From positions 20,658,017-20,722,016 of the forward strand of contig NC_088307.1 in assembly GCF_032854445.1 (NCBI RefSeq): a DNA stretch of 64,000 nucleotides. Direction: 5' to 3'. The notes beneath the pieces are model-generated. The model worked only from the letters and a program-made list of their open reading frames with translations. It was not told where the DNA came from and made no database searches. The number at the start of each line of letters is the position of its first letter. The first letter of the stretch is position 1. This stretch comes from Liolophura sinensis. Taxonomy: Eukaryota > Mollusca > Polyplacophora > Chitonida > Chitonidae. Positions 60,101 through 64,000 of the stretch are shown here, piece after piece. The position numbers and the translations under genes are program-made.

Positions 60101-60459
60101 GAAACAGCCTCCTATGCAAATGTGGCTTATTCTGTGCTGTGTGTACCCTTCAGATATCACAAATGTTCTTGAACTACTGCTAGTTAATAAAGGCCTTAAT
60201 TAACATAAAGCCAACACTGCCTACATTACGACTATAGAGTATTTAAACGATCTTACAACTTGCTAGACTTTAAGTGACCTCGAACACCGACTTCATGAGA
60301 CCTTTGACCCCACACTGACCTTTGACTTACCTTGTTGCATAACTAATGGCAATCTGATTGGGTAACGTCAAGCGATTGTTCACCATGACTTGTCGATCTG
60401 TTCCATCTAATCTGGCACGATATAACTTCTTATTTCCTACATCAGCCCAGAAAATATAC
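28805..60459 (-). CDS. LRP-like receptor with YWTD propellers, EGF, HYR, sushi-like and GCC2/GCC3 modules (24 exons, 5' end outside window)
   Basis: Twenty-four exons with GT/AG borders join in one frame to 1660 residues plus the stop. The order is: end of a YWTD propeller, EGF, second propeller, EGF, third propeller, EGF, EGF, ephrin-receptor-like Cys module, Ser/Thr/Pro linker, HYR-like, HYR, sushi-like, unassigned domain, GCC2/GCC3 module, transmembrane helix, cytoplasmic tail. The propeller-EGF part is typical of LRP4/5/6-like receptors that bind extracellular ligands. The HYR/sushi/GCC2 part recalls SVEP1-type matrix proteins. No LDLR class A module is seen in the window; more N-terminal modules must lie to the right. 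I know no vertebrate gene with this order, so no symbol is given. A cell-surface adhesion or ligand-binding role is inferred. Confidence 0.9.
29500..29775. repeat. Dispersed AT-rich repeat (copies near 34.2 and 61.6 kb)
   Basis: Shares CCTAAAATTT-GTCCATGACTA, TTTAGAGA-TTTGA and AAAAGTAATAATTTCATGAC-type words with 61530-61710 and 34170-34390. A fragment may lie at 880-960. The element borders are not clear. Confidence 0.5.
29951..30228 (+). repeat. SINE family 1, full length
   Basis: The head GGGCCCTCCGTGACCGAAGT, B-box-like GTGAGTTCAAGTCCAGCTCA, body and tail AATAAATAAATCAAATAAAT are all present. It lies in a receptor intron, opposite to the gene. Confidence 0.88.
30828..30983 (-). CDS. Receptor exon w: GCC2/GCC3 (ephrin-receptor-like) module
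   Basis: A phase 1-1 exon, acceptor TATTTTAG, donor GTAAGT. QCPPGTMHNVTSGTCVLCPK, GSYQDTAGQYQCKVCDNEGF and NSTAC fit the family consensus very well. Confidence 0.92.
31387..31574 (-). CDS. Receptor exon v: unassigned domain, second half
   Basis: Acceptor GTATTTCAG, donor GTAAGT, phase 2 to 1. It encodes RLDILMLGLKLKLIQRVSSI and YSVPGSVVTGPVILICQ. With exon u it forms one phase 1-1 unit of 160 residues. Confidence 0.85.
31661..31905 (-). repeat. SINE family 1, near full length
   Basis: The tail TTTATTTGATTGGAGTTTTA is at the left and the head ACCGCTAGGCCATGGAGCCA at the right. It lies about 85 bp upstream of receptor exon v. Confidence 0.83.
32378..32669 (-). CDS. Receptor exon u: unassigned domain, first half
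   Basis: Acceptor ATTTCAG, donor GTTGGT, phase 1 to 2. It encodes FQGPCESGNKELITGLSKAV and FCNEPLCELSNISVVCG, then a basic run RHREKREKE that could be protease-sensitive. Four cysteines. I do not recognise the domain with certainty; its place after HYR and sushi-like modules recalls SVEP1-type proteins. Confidence 0.85.
32850..33070. repeat. Dispersed repeat (relatives at 38.75-39.09 and 45.84-46.50 kb)
   Basis: The three regions share GAATCTGGATxTC, CTTCTGTCCCxCAA and GGGCCATTCATGGTGTGCAC. In the other two copies, this is followed by GACAGACAGACACACAGGGT, then GATTCCAGTA and a C-run. Confidence 0.6.
33120..33510. repeat. Degenerate tandem repeat of about 100-117 bp (about 4 copies)
   Basis: GTGCACTAAAGGGGAATAAC followed by TCC and GxGCTGGATCATGAA recurs near 33131, 33232, 33348 and 33465. 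It lies in the intron between exons t and u. Confidence 0.85.
33866..34069 (-). CDS. Receptor exon t: sushi-like (CCP) module
   Basis: A phase 1-1 exon, acceptor TTGTCAG, donor GTAAGC. It encodes CVLPSLDNGAFICGQDPRQ, CYLTCDDDF and YNCFL, a CCP-like frame whose Trp is replaced; it is diverged. Confidence 0.82.
34440..34680. repeat. SINE family 3, fragment
   Basis: TTGTCACCAAGGCG...GGAAATTACAAATTCC resembles the copies at 50.73-51.02 and 54.09-54.25 kb. A C-run at 34624 interrupts it. Confidence 0.45.
34686..34985 (-). repeat. SINE family 2, near full length
   Basis: It starts GTGCTTGAGGTTTAATGTCG and ends with a tRNA-like reverse complement (ATCCTGGATCTACCGCTCCT, then GAAGCGGACACTCTACCAAC), so its head is at the right. 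It ends about 25 bp from receptor exon s. Confidence 0.8.
35009..35248 (-). CDS. Receptor exon s: HYR module 2 (canonical)
   Basis: A phase 1-1 exon, acceptor TTCACAG, donor GTATGA. SPIFTYCPHNIVVATTN, VTDNVG, FGLGQVVVNFTAVDGAGNVA and CNFTVSV match the HYR consensus closely. Confidence 0.93.
35620..35830. repeat. Possible MITE-like element, diverged
   Basis: TTAATTCTTCAACTTTTGCA at the left and GGTTGAAAAGTTTGAAGATT at the right face each other, as in the 13.1-kb family. Confidence 0.5.
36640..37120. repeat. Dispersed repeat, paired with 57880-58290
   Basis: Both regions share AAAATTTTCCxGATGTGACA, ATATTCCTTATGT, ATTCTTGCATGACxTCA, ACCAxGCAAAATT and TGATCCxTATCATTT in the same order over about 400 bp. 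There is no ORF. Confidence 0.7.
37358..37387 (-). other. Poly(C) on plus strand = G-run just after a splice donor
   Basis: About 20 consecutive C bases plus a further C7 block lie 12-40 nt downstream of the donor of exon r. On the transcribed strand this is a long G-tract. Confidence 0.9.
37399..37668 (-). CDS. Receptor exon r: HYR-like module 1 (diverged)
   Basis: A phase 1-1 exon, acceptor ATTTTCAG, donor GTACTT. It encodes QPFFHNCPGGETLQLVLPPS and GRHILVFEATD...ATCQFHVVVK. The two-Cys HYR frame is kept but the core is diverged. A poly(G) run begins about 12 nt after the donor. Confidence 0.83.
38351..38575 (-). CDS. Receptor exon q: Ser/Thr/Pro linker
   Basis: A phase 1-1 exon, acceptor CATTTTAG, donor GTGAGT. 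It is low in hydrophobic residues and Cys-free (VPTPVPVPRTSRGRVPLITI and onward). It probably forms an extended, glycosylated stalk between the Cys-rich and HYR modules. Confidence 0.82.
38750..39095. repeat. Dispersed repeat with GACAGACA/C-run end
   Basis: Similar to 32850-33070 and 45835-46495. It ends GACAGACAGACACACAGACA, GTGATTCCAGTATAA and a C-run at 39079-39088, about 95 bp from exon p. Confidence 0.65.
39185..39331 (-). CDS. Receptor exon p: ephrin-receptor-like Cys module
   Basis: A phase 1-1 exon, acceptor TCTGCAG, donor GTAAGT. It encodes ACQVNTYKDSLGNDTCTPCP, then GTTGAVDCVC, the pattern of the ephrin-receptor-like (GCC2/GCC3-related) family. Confidence 0.87.
39366..39645 (-). 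repeat. SINE family 2, near full length
   Basis: GTGCTTGGGGTTTAACGTCG starts the copy. GAGCCATTATAATGATATGG and GGTCTTAGGTATGACTCGAC follow. The tRNA-like end is missing. It abuts receptor exon p. Confidence 0.75.
39706..39962 (-). repeat. SINE family 1, near full length
   Basis: CGTACTCAAGAATATTTCAC, GACGAAGCCAGCATGAGCC and GAGGCTCCTGGGTCATTGCA are in family order; the right end has the tRNA-like head. Confidence 0.83.
40258..40480. repeat. MITE-like element (13.1-kb family), partial
   Basis: TGTAATTCTTCAAACTTTTC, then GCAAGACATTTATTCAAAC and AATGTGGTTTTGTTTCCAAG match the left arm of the 13083-13402 element. GGTTGAGGAATTAGGGT closes it. Confidence 0.65.
40538..40681 (-). CDS. Receptor exon o: second EGF module
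   Basis: A phase 1-1 exon, acceptor TTCGCAG, donor GTAAGT. FHCGGLCHKEAGCAQLVP, then YQCVCKPGFQGDGHRCT, the standard end of an EGF module. Confidence 0.9.
40933..41170. mobile_element. MITE-like element with TIRs, sister of 57424-57655
   Basis: The left end has CACCCTATTTTTTCTAAAAT and TTGGGACACC. The right end has TGTCCCAAATTTTAGAAGAA and TTGGG, nearly its reverse complement. The interior ACCTGGTCTGCTCATxTxAG and GTTAGACCATCxAATGAACA is shared with the second copy. Confidence 0.75.
41331..41992. repeat. GACA-rich minisatellite with internal 220-bp repeat
   Basis: Units of about 16-24 bp are built from AAAGTGACAGACAGTCAGAC. A block GATACAGTGACAGACAGGTA and its sequel occurs near 41670 and again near 41889. 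All minus-strand frames read Cys/Leu/Ser/Val-rich ORFs with no biological meaning. Confidence 0.95.
42106..42231 (-). CDS. Receptor exon n: EGF module
   Basis: A phase 1-1 exon, acceptor GTTTCAG, donor GTAAGA. Six cysteines: HCTTGLHDCVSVCVPLP, then YHCTCPVG and HRCEK. Confidence 0.88.
42471..42660. repeat. 42-bp minisatellite (4.5 copies)
   Basis: The unit is CCAGAAGTAACCCTCTCATA, then TCCTCTCAAGTAGGATCTGA and CA. A length of 42 keeps the minus-strand frame open as a 14-residue repeat, but no splice context supports coding. Confidence 0.95.
42727..43105. repeat. 36-bp minisatellite (about 10 copies)
   Basis: The unit is GTCCTAGGTTGTCAATTTTG, then GAGTCTTAGACATGGG. A 108-bp higher order (three units) is visible from the alternation of TTTTGCAGCC, TTCAGAAGTC and TTTTGGAGTC. 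It ends about 85 bp from exon m. Confidence 0.95.
43191..43397 (-). CDS. Receptor exon m: end of propeller 3
   Basis: A phase 1-1 exon, acceptor GCTGTAG, donor GTCAGT. It encodes FGLNIRGNALFYTDWHTNGT and RETVAKNLNRPAAVV. Confidence 0.88.
43790..43995. repeat. Dispersed repeat, related to 28420-28645
   Basis: It shares the ATCAAGGCTTTC...GATGTAAAT...TCTTCAA core with the other copy and a T-rich right end. Confidence 0.5.
43995..44222 (+). repeat. SINE family 1, diverged
   Basis: The head has CGACCCAGGAGCCTCCCACC. Then GTGGTCGCCTTTAGTTAAAG, a shortened body and the tail CAAATAAATAAATAAATA follow. It ends about 70 bp from exon l. Confidence 0.75.
44295..44485 (-). CDS. Receptor exon l: propeller 3 blades
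   Basis: Acceptor TCACCAG, donor GTAAGC. It encodes WMFWTEYGLNSG and LFWPNDLAIHRNWLYVADGF, with the classical WPNDLAI motif. Confidence 0.9.
44606..45125. repeat. Two SINE family 2 copies in tandem, one partial
   Basis: TATGCTTGGGGTTTAATGTC starts the first copy, which reaches GATCCCGGGTCTCCCGACTT and a tRNA-like end near 44940. The second copy (from 44950) repeats GTCGAGTCATTAGGTGTTTG, GCCACCAAAGTGCTACCACC and the CACCAGACATGACA words. Confidence 0.65.
45452..45688 (-). CDS. Receptor exon k: propeller 3 blades
   Basis: Acceptor TTGGCCAG, donor GTGAGA. It encodes AIDGMEIDEHHDHLYWTAYN and SPRAIVIHTKK. Confidence 0.88.
45835..46495. repeat. Dispersed repeat with GACAGACA/C-run end (longest copy)
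   Basis: GGAATCTGGATGTCTGAAAT, GGGCCATTCGTGGTGTGTAT and the end GACAGACAGACACACAGGGT, GATTCCAGTAAC, C-run (46485-46494). It fills most of the intron between exons j and k. Confidence 0.65.
46546..46717 (-). CDS. Receptor exon j: start of propeller 3
   Basis: Acceptor TTGCAG, donor GTGAGA. It encodes VPEKFMLLADLNAIKLMSFD and SVFWSDIS. Confidence 0.88.
46797..46955 (+). repeat. SINE family 1, 3' part
   Basis: GTGGGAAGGTCTGTCAGCAA, CCTCCCACCATAATGCTGGC and the tail AATCAAATAAATAAATAAAT are present. The head is missing. Confidence 0.82.
47200..47337 (-). CDS. Receptor exon i: EGF module after propeller 2
   Basis: A phase 1-1 exon, acceptor CTTTCAG, donor GTGGGA. It has six cysteines (DACLNSGCSDLCVPAP; RCLCPD; KTCK) in LRP-type EGF order. 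Confidence 0.9.
47436..47550. repeat. 24-bp minisatellite (about 4.5 copies)
   Basis: The unit is GGTCAGATCCTCGGATCAGA plus ACTG with small changes. It lies about 100 bp upstream of exon i. Confidence 0.92.
47740..48810. repeat. Two copies of a dispersed repeat (about 47860-48200 and 48420-48810)
   Basis: Both contain GGTGATCAxTAAATTAxTGTCAA, an AAAAGTTCATGAAAA-like word and GTGACAAGTCAC/CACAGGTCCC ends. A third copy lies at 52420-52680. No ORF was found. Confidence 0.65.
49127..49313 (-). CDS. Receptor exon h: last blade of propeller 2
   Basis: Acceptor TTTGTAG, donor GTAAGT, phase 0 to 1. It encodes VPMGIAVHRQRLYYTDWGST. Confidence 0.9.
49894..50374. repeat. About 25-bp minisatellite (about 19 copies)
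   Basis: The unit is AACCAGTAACCATGACACAT plus GGAGA. It alternates with AATCAGTAATCATGAGACATG, giving a 50-bp higher order. Its right edge lies less than 50 bp from the donor of exon g. Confidence 0.95.
50401..50638 (-). CDS. Receptor exon g: propeller 2 blades
   Basis: Acceptor TTTTCCAG, donor GTATGG. It encodes YLYYTDWGRHPQIVSTWLDG and NPNGLATSQGQVYVTDSNYS. NYS and NST sequons are present. Confidence 0.9.
50730..51020. repeat. SINE family 3
   Basis: GCCGCTATTTGTCACCACGA, AAGGTTGGAATTGAACTCAC and ACAATGACAACTCACA at the end form a tRNA-like 5' end in reverse. It is related to 54095-54250. Confidence 0.55.
51209..51395 (-). CDS. Receptor exon f: propeller 2 blade
   Basis: Acceptor CACCCAG, donor GTAAGG. 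It encodes GMAFDWIRQRLYFTNSGQ and KPRGLALDLTQG. The donor among four G bases was fixed by the frame of the next exon. Confidence 0.88.
51640..51835. repeat. MITE-like element (13.1-kb family), right arm
   Basis: GATTTTGGAGACAAAACTGC, ATTGGTTGGATTGGCCAGTT and GAAAAGGTTGAAGAATTATA match the right arm of the 13083-13402 copy. A decayed left arm starts CAAATTCCTCAAAGTTTTGC. Confidence 0.65.
51838..52062 (-). repeat. SINE family 1, near full length
   Basis: TTTATCTGATTGGTGTTTTA, GGCGACCAGCATTATCGTGG, GCCCAGCATGAGCTGGGCTT and GAGGCTCCCGGGTCATGCAT are in family order. It follows the MITE directly. Confidence 0.85.
52420..52680. repeat. Dispersed repeat, third copy of the 47.9/48.4-kb family
   Basis: ATTACATTTACTATAACATAG, GAAAAAAGTTTCACAAAAC, GATGGGTGATCAGTAAATTA and GACAAGTCACAAGGTAC are in the same order as in the other copies. 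It ends at exon e. Confidence 0.6.
52687..52795 (-). CDS. Receptor exon e: YWTD blade (propeller 2)
   Basis: It encodes FVYWSDTHEKKIYRAQLDGT and ends GIGVVE, donor GTATTA. The acceptor TTGACAG lies directly at the edge of the 25-bp minisatellite and lacks a normal pyrimidine tract. Confidence 0.85.
52796..53520. repeat. 25-bp minisatellite (about 29 copies) touching exon e
   Basis: The unit is CATGTCAACATACACAACAG plus ATCCA. It begins immediately at the acceptor of exon e. A 300-bp block recurs: TGTCAAGAAACACAACATAT with its flanks is present at about 53073 and 53397. Confidence 0.96.
53764..54090. repeat. Second part of the 25-bp minisatellite, decaying to the right
   Basis: Three good units are followed by degenerate ones (CAACAGGTCAATGTGTCAGC). 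Unique sequence of about 240 bp separates it from the first array. Confidence 0.85.
54095..54250. repeat. SINE family 3, partial
   Basis: TTTTTGTCACCAAGGCCTCA, GGTTAGAACCCACACCTCAA and GGTAGAAAGACAACCACCTC with ACCACTCGAGCACGAC form a tRNA-like end (head at right). It lies about 55 bp from exon d. Confidence 0.6.
54307..54449 (-). CDS. Receptor exon d: start of propeller 2
   Basis: Acceptor GTTTTTAG, donor GTAAAG, phase 1 to 0. It encodes VPEQLLFYTMQNTGEVGFVS and ends TAVTYDPVNQ, the usual lead into a YWTD blade. Confidence 0.87.
55558..55689 (-). CDS. Receptor exon c: EGF module after propeller 1
   Basis: A phase 1-1 exon, acceptor TTCAACAG, donor GTTAGT. It has six cysteines in LDLR-EGF spacing: PCGQERAKCSHLCLPLGG, then HRCSCP and GKTCE. 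Confidence 0.88.
55700..56090. other. Receptor intron, nothing recognised
   Basis: An AT-rich intron without a recognisable exon or SINE. A G-rich run lies at 56095-56120. Confidence 0.4.
56475..56530. repeat. Short tandem repeat, 18 bp x 3
   Basis: GAAATTAACAAAAGACTT repeats three times. Confidence 0.9.
57068..57118. repeat. (AT)n microsatellite
   Basis: About 25 perfect AT dinucleotides in a receptor intron. Confidence 0.97.
57424..57655. mobile_element. MITE-like element with TIRs, sister of 40933-41170
   Basis: TACCCTATTTCTTCTAATTT at the left faces AAATTAGAAAAATTAGGGTA at the right. The interior is collinear with the 40.9-kb copy (ATATATATGTAATTGTAGCA; CTTCCAAAAGGCTGGTAAAG). Confidence 0.78.
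57880..58290. repeat. Dispersed repeat, paired with 36640-37120
   Basis: Collinear similarity over about 400 bp with the 36.7-kb region, including ATTCTTGCATGACGTCACAC. The two copies are clearly diverged. Confidence 0.7.
58903..59186 (-). CDS. Receptor exon b: last blades of propeller 1
   Basis: A 284-bp exon, acceptor TATTCAG, donor GTAAGA. It encodes RVYWVDAWSQAVMSCDLNGQ and further beta strands (LFGLIVIGNKAYVSAW). Confidence 0.88.
59443..59765. repeat. Nested SINEs: a plus-strand family 1 copy inside a minus-strand copy
   Basis: The left flank 59443-59502 is the reverse tail (TTTCATTGGTGTTTTATACT). The centre 59503-59672 is a plus-strand 3' part with an A-rich tail. The right flank 59673-59765 resumes the minus-strand copy (GGACTTCAACTCACAGTGAC; GAGTCTCTTATGTCACTGTG). 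Confidence 0.8.
60331..60459 (-). CDS. Receptor exon a: YWTD blade (propeller 1)
   Basis: Acceptor TTTTCAG, donor GTAAGT. It encodes YIFWADVGNKKLYRARLDGT, a YWTD-type blade, then NRLTLPNQIAISY. It is the first exon visible; it starts with the last base of a codon. Confidence 0.87.
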
Positions 60460-63400
60460 CTGAAAACACAGATAATGCAAACATGAATATATATTTATTC
60501 GATTGGTGTTTTACACCGCACTCAAGAACATTTCACTCATATAGGCTACAGGAGGCCAGCATTATGATGTGAGGCATGAGTCCACTCGATGAATATGTTT
60601 GTGTGTGGGTAACAGAATATATACTAAGAGAGTAAAAAGATGTCGTGTAAACATAAGGAAAAACTTAAATGATGGGTTTTGACACTACAGAATTTTAAAT
60701 TTTGATGTAGGCCTATCGTGGTGAGGTCCCTTTATGTTATGGTGTTGTCGCTTTATGGCAGCTGAAGTCAAATCAATATATTTTAACATGGGTGGATATA
60801 CACAATATTCACAATTATCCACAAAAGATCACTTTAATTTAATGAATTACTTAACAATCCACTGAACTAAATATTTTACGAACATGGATAATATTAATCA
60901 ACACCATTTCACTGATACAACGGCAGCCAGCATTATGGTAGGAGGAGACCAGTCAGAGCCTGTGGAAACCCATGACCGTCCGCAGCTTGCCTTCCCACAT
61001 ACAACCAGAGAGGAAGCCACAAAGAGCTGGATTTGAACTCACAACAATCGCAATAGTGCAAGGAGACCCGAGTCAATGTGCTGCGCATAAGCCAAATATT
61101 ATACTATCACTAATTCTCCCCTCCCAACAAAACAGTGTTTGATTTTCCCCGAACTGGAAATTATTTAGTCAACTGTATGAAGCTAGGTCTGAAGGCCATT
61201 TGTCAGGAATAAGTAGTGTATGGTATTTAACCAAGGGAGGTGACTCTTGCTGGCTTGTTATCAGTGAGTGAGCAATGCCGCCATGCAGACTGACAGATTT
61301 GCTCCTATAATCAGATGACATTTAACATTCTCCTGGGTAATCTTGAAAGCTGTGACAGAATATGAACATAATATGGTTGGAAATGTCACAATTATTGTAC
61401 ACAGCACTTTATCAACATTAACCTATGTTCTTTCAAGCGAGAGGTTTTTATTGTTCAAGATTCTGTATCCCGGGAGACATGCCACATGTATATTTCCACC
61501 TGACATGTTTTCCTTGACTACTTACATCTGACCTAAAATTTGGTCCATGACTATCAGTTACCTGTTTTATATGATTCAGTGCTTTCTACTGGTCTTAGAG
61601 AGGCATTTTGAGATTTATTTGTAAACTAGAAAAAACGGCAAAAATGTAACTTTGTACCAAAAGTAATAATTTCATGACTTTTATCTGCCTCTAAAAGAGA
61701 ACAGCATTTTTTATACAATTAATGTTTTCCTTCATACCAACAATTATTTAAGGGTTTCTTCAATGGATTGAATAATTAATTCTATTTATTTATTTGTTTA
61801 AGTTGAATGGTGTTTACAAAATAATTCTTTTACAGGTGATTTGACTTACTTTATCACATTCTACTTTCATCGCATTACATATATGTAAAGATCACATTTA
61901 TCTTGTAAAAAGATCACTGATATTTTTAGCATTAATGTTTCACATTTCATATTTGTGGAGTTGTATATTATTTATCATAAAATTTTTAAATAATTTTTTA
62001 CATGTTATTGTCGATTGTTTTCATTTTTTGTTTACTTCATTTAACTTGGCATCGTGAGGTTTTCTTAAGACTTGTTATATATTGAACATTATTTCTGTCA
62101 CATCATAAGACAGTGTCAACATTCCCTTTACATCATTATTATAGGCTTATGTCCCAGTGCTGCCTCAATGGAACGTCATGCTGCCGACACCAGACACCTT
62201 ATCTATACAGTCACATTAAAGTGACACCACTGAGCCAACAACTGCTTAATTGGCCAATAGTTTAGTTTGCCCGGCGCCTGCCCAGTTTCCTCTGGCCATT
62301 ATGCTGGCCGTTGTCATATAAGTGAAATATTCTTGAGTATGGCGTAAATTCAATAAATAAACAACAAAGTCTGAGATGTGTACATGACCAAAGTGGGACT
62401 TGTGGCTTACTTATATGGAGCCGATGTTCTAATAAGCTTTTATATTGCTGTCGGAAGTATCAGTCAAACAGATATTAAGAACATTAAAAAAGAGATAATT
62501 ACCCTTGATACACTTATATCATCAATATGGTATTTGATTGGTGTTTTATGCTGAACTCAAGAATATTTCACTTGTGCAACAGCGGCCAGCACCACGACCA
62601 TCCGCAAGTTGCTGGAAGACCTCCCCACTTACGGAATTGTTAATTACACGATATGGCTTGTTAATGAAAATGTTATTTTCGGAACATAATTACATACTAC
62701 ATTTAATATAAAAGTAATGAACTATTCATCAACGTCATCCAGCCATAAAAGTGTTTCCTGTTCCAGGCACCAAAATAGCATTTTCATTTGGTATGCCAAG
62801 AGCCTTTTTCCCCACCTAGAGAACTTTATTTACCTTTACCCACATGTACCAGAACATAAATTGGCAAGTTTCACTGATATCGTTTTTATCTGTTGTTACA
62901 AAAACAAGACATTTGTATTTTCATATCCAATATGGCAAATGTATATATGTATATAATCCCCAGTGTTTGGGGGTTGGGGGGTTGGGGGGGGGGTCATTGA
63001 AATAAACCTTGCAAAGAGTCTCATGATGAATTTTAACACTAAGGGAGATAAAGCCAGGCCATCTGGTTATCACCTGGTATGGATCCCCTTAGCCCACCCA
63101 GAGTCCCCTTTAACAAGCAAGGGCTGTATCACCCATCCTCCTGGACTTCTGCTGACCCCCCTGCACCCCCACCCCACCCCCACTAATGCTCTGCACTCCA
63201 CAGTAACTCTAGCTTCTCTCTACAGCTGATAACTTAAAGTCAACACCAGACCAGCTTATACTTTTGATCCCTGATCCCCTCTCCAGGAATGATCCCTGAA
63301 AAAAATATTTAGCCTTAATAGCAGAACATCAATAAGTCTTTGGCTATTTACAGGTAGGTGTACACCATACATAGCAGTAGGTAGGTATACATGAACACTC

Positions 63401-64000
63401 CTCAGCCAAACAAAAAGATAAAAAAGTGGCTATATTTCCACAAAACTGTTCCAGAATATCCATCAAAATACATAAAACACACTTACTGTATTTCACCTTA
63501 AGTTTGGTATGTAAAAACGTATTTTCAGAAAGCCTTACATAAATATCTTAAAATAATACTTTTGTTGCCAACACTTAAATTTATCTGATAAGAAACTCGT
63601 GAAACTTAATTCACAAAAAACTTTTTATCACCCTTTAAAGCGGATGATATATTCATTTATTTGATTACACCCTACTCAAGAATATTTCACTTAAATGAAG
63701 ATGGTCTGTATTGTGGTGGGAGGAAACGGAGCAGAGCTTGAACGAAACCCGCACCCATCTGTAGTTTTCATTAAAATGATAACATAAGAGTATCATCCCA
63801 CTTGTTCTAAGACTACAGATATTCACAAATAGTTACATGTACATCAATTCATTGGTGGGTCTCGAGGAAACTAGGTAGTGCTGAAAGAAAACCAGGAATA
63901 GTCCAAAAGAAACACGTACAGTCTGGGCAAAGGTAACCACAAAGAGTCCAAGGCAAATCAGGTGAAGCTCAACGAGAACTTGACAAATTTTAAAGAAAAC
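60460..64000. other. Receptor intron or 5' region, no exon seen
   Basis: No YWTD, EGF or LDLR-A segment is visible on the minus strand. SINE family 1 pieces on the minus strand lie at 60488-60577, 60895-61095, 62524-62640 and 63648-63765, and one on the plus strand at 62268-62362. A family 2 fragment is at 62150-62270, the 29.5-kb AT-rich repeat at 61530-61710, and a G-run at 62968-62993. Confidence 0.6.

Overview
The window is nuclear DNA from an animal, most likely a marine lophotrochozoan (mollusc- or brachiopod-like). The grounds are: short exons with GT/AG introns, AT-rich intergenic DNA, many tRNA-derived SINEs, several MITE-like repeats and numerous minisatellites, and metazoan protein families. 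The species cannot be fixed from the sequence, and the phylum is an inference.

Three protein genes and one tRNA gene can be assembled from conserved domains plus splice sites, with reading frames that join at every junction. (1) From 17692 leftwards on the minus strand is a STKLD1-like serine/threonine kinase: 11 coding exons, with the 3' end beyond the left edge. Its kinase core is intact, unlike the human protein, which I recall as degenerate. (2) Head-to-head with it, 359 bp away, is SWI5 on the plus strand (18052-22507, 4 exons, 98 codons), the small partner of the SWI5-SFR1 recombination mediator. A complete tRNA-His(GTG) gene lies inside SWI5 intron 1. (3) From 60459 to 28805 on the minus strand are the last 24 coding exons of a large single-pass membrane protein, whose 5' end lies beyond the right edge. 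It carries YWTD beta-propellers separated by EGF modules as in LRP receptors, then EGF-EGF, an ephrin-receptor-like Cys module, a linker, two HYR modules, a sushi-like module, an unassigned domain, a GCC2/GCC3 module, a transmembrane helix and a tail of about 180 residues. This combination is the most unusual item in the window.

Layout: 1-17.7 kb STKLD1-like gene, with a 2.9-kb array of a 40-bp repeat in one intron; 17.7-18.05 kb shared promoter region; 18.05-22.7 kb SWI5 with tRNA-His; 22.7-28.5 kb intergenic DNA with SINEs and a degenerate satellite; 28.5-60.5 kb LRP/HYR-like receptor, whose introns hold several minisatellites close to exons; 60.5-64 kb an intron or upstream region of that gene with SINEs and no visible exon.

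The genes do not form a pathway. STKLD1-like and SWI5 may share a bidirectional promoter. The receptor gene converges on SWI5 from the other side. No long transposon ORF, CRISPR array, viral gene or bacterial-type operon was seen.
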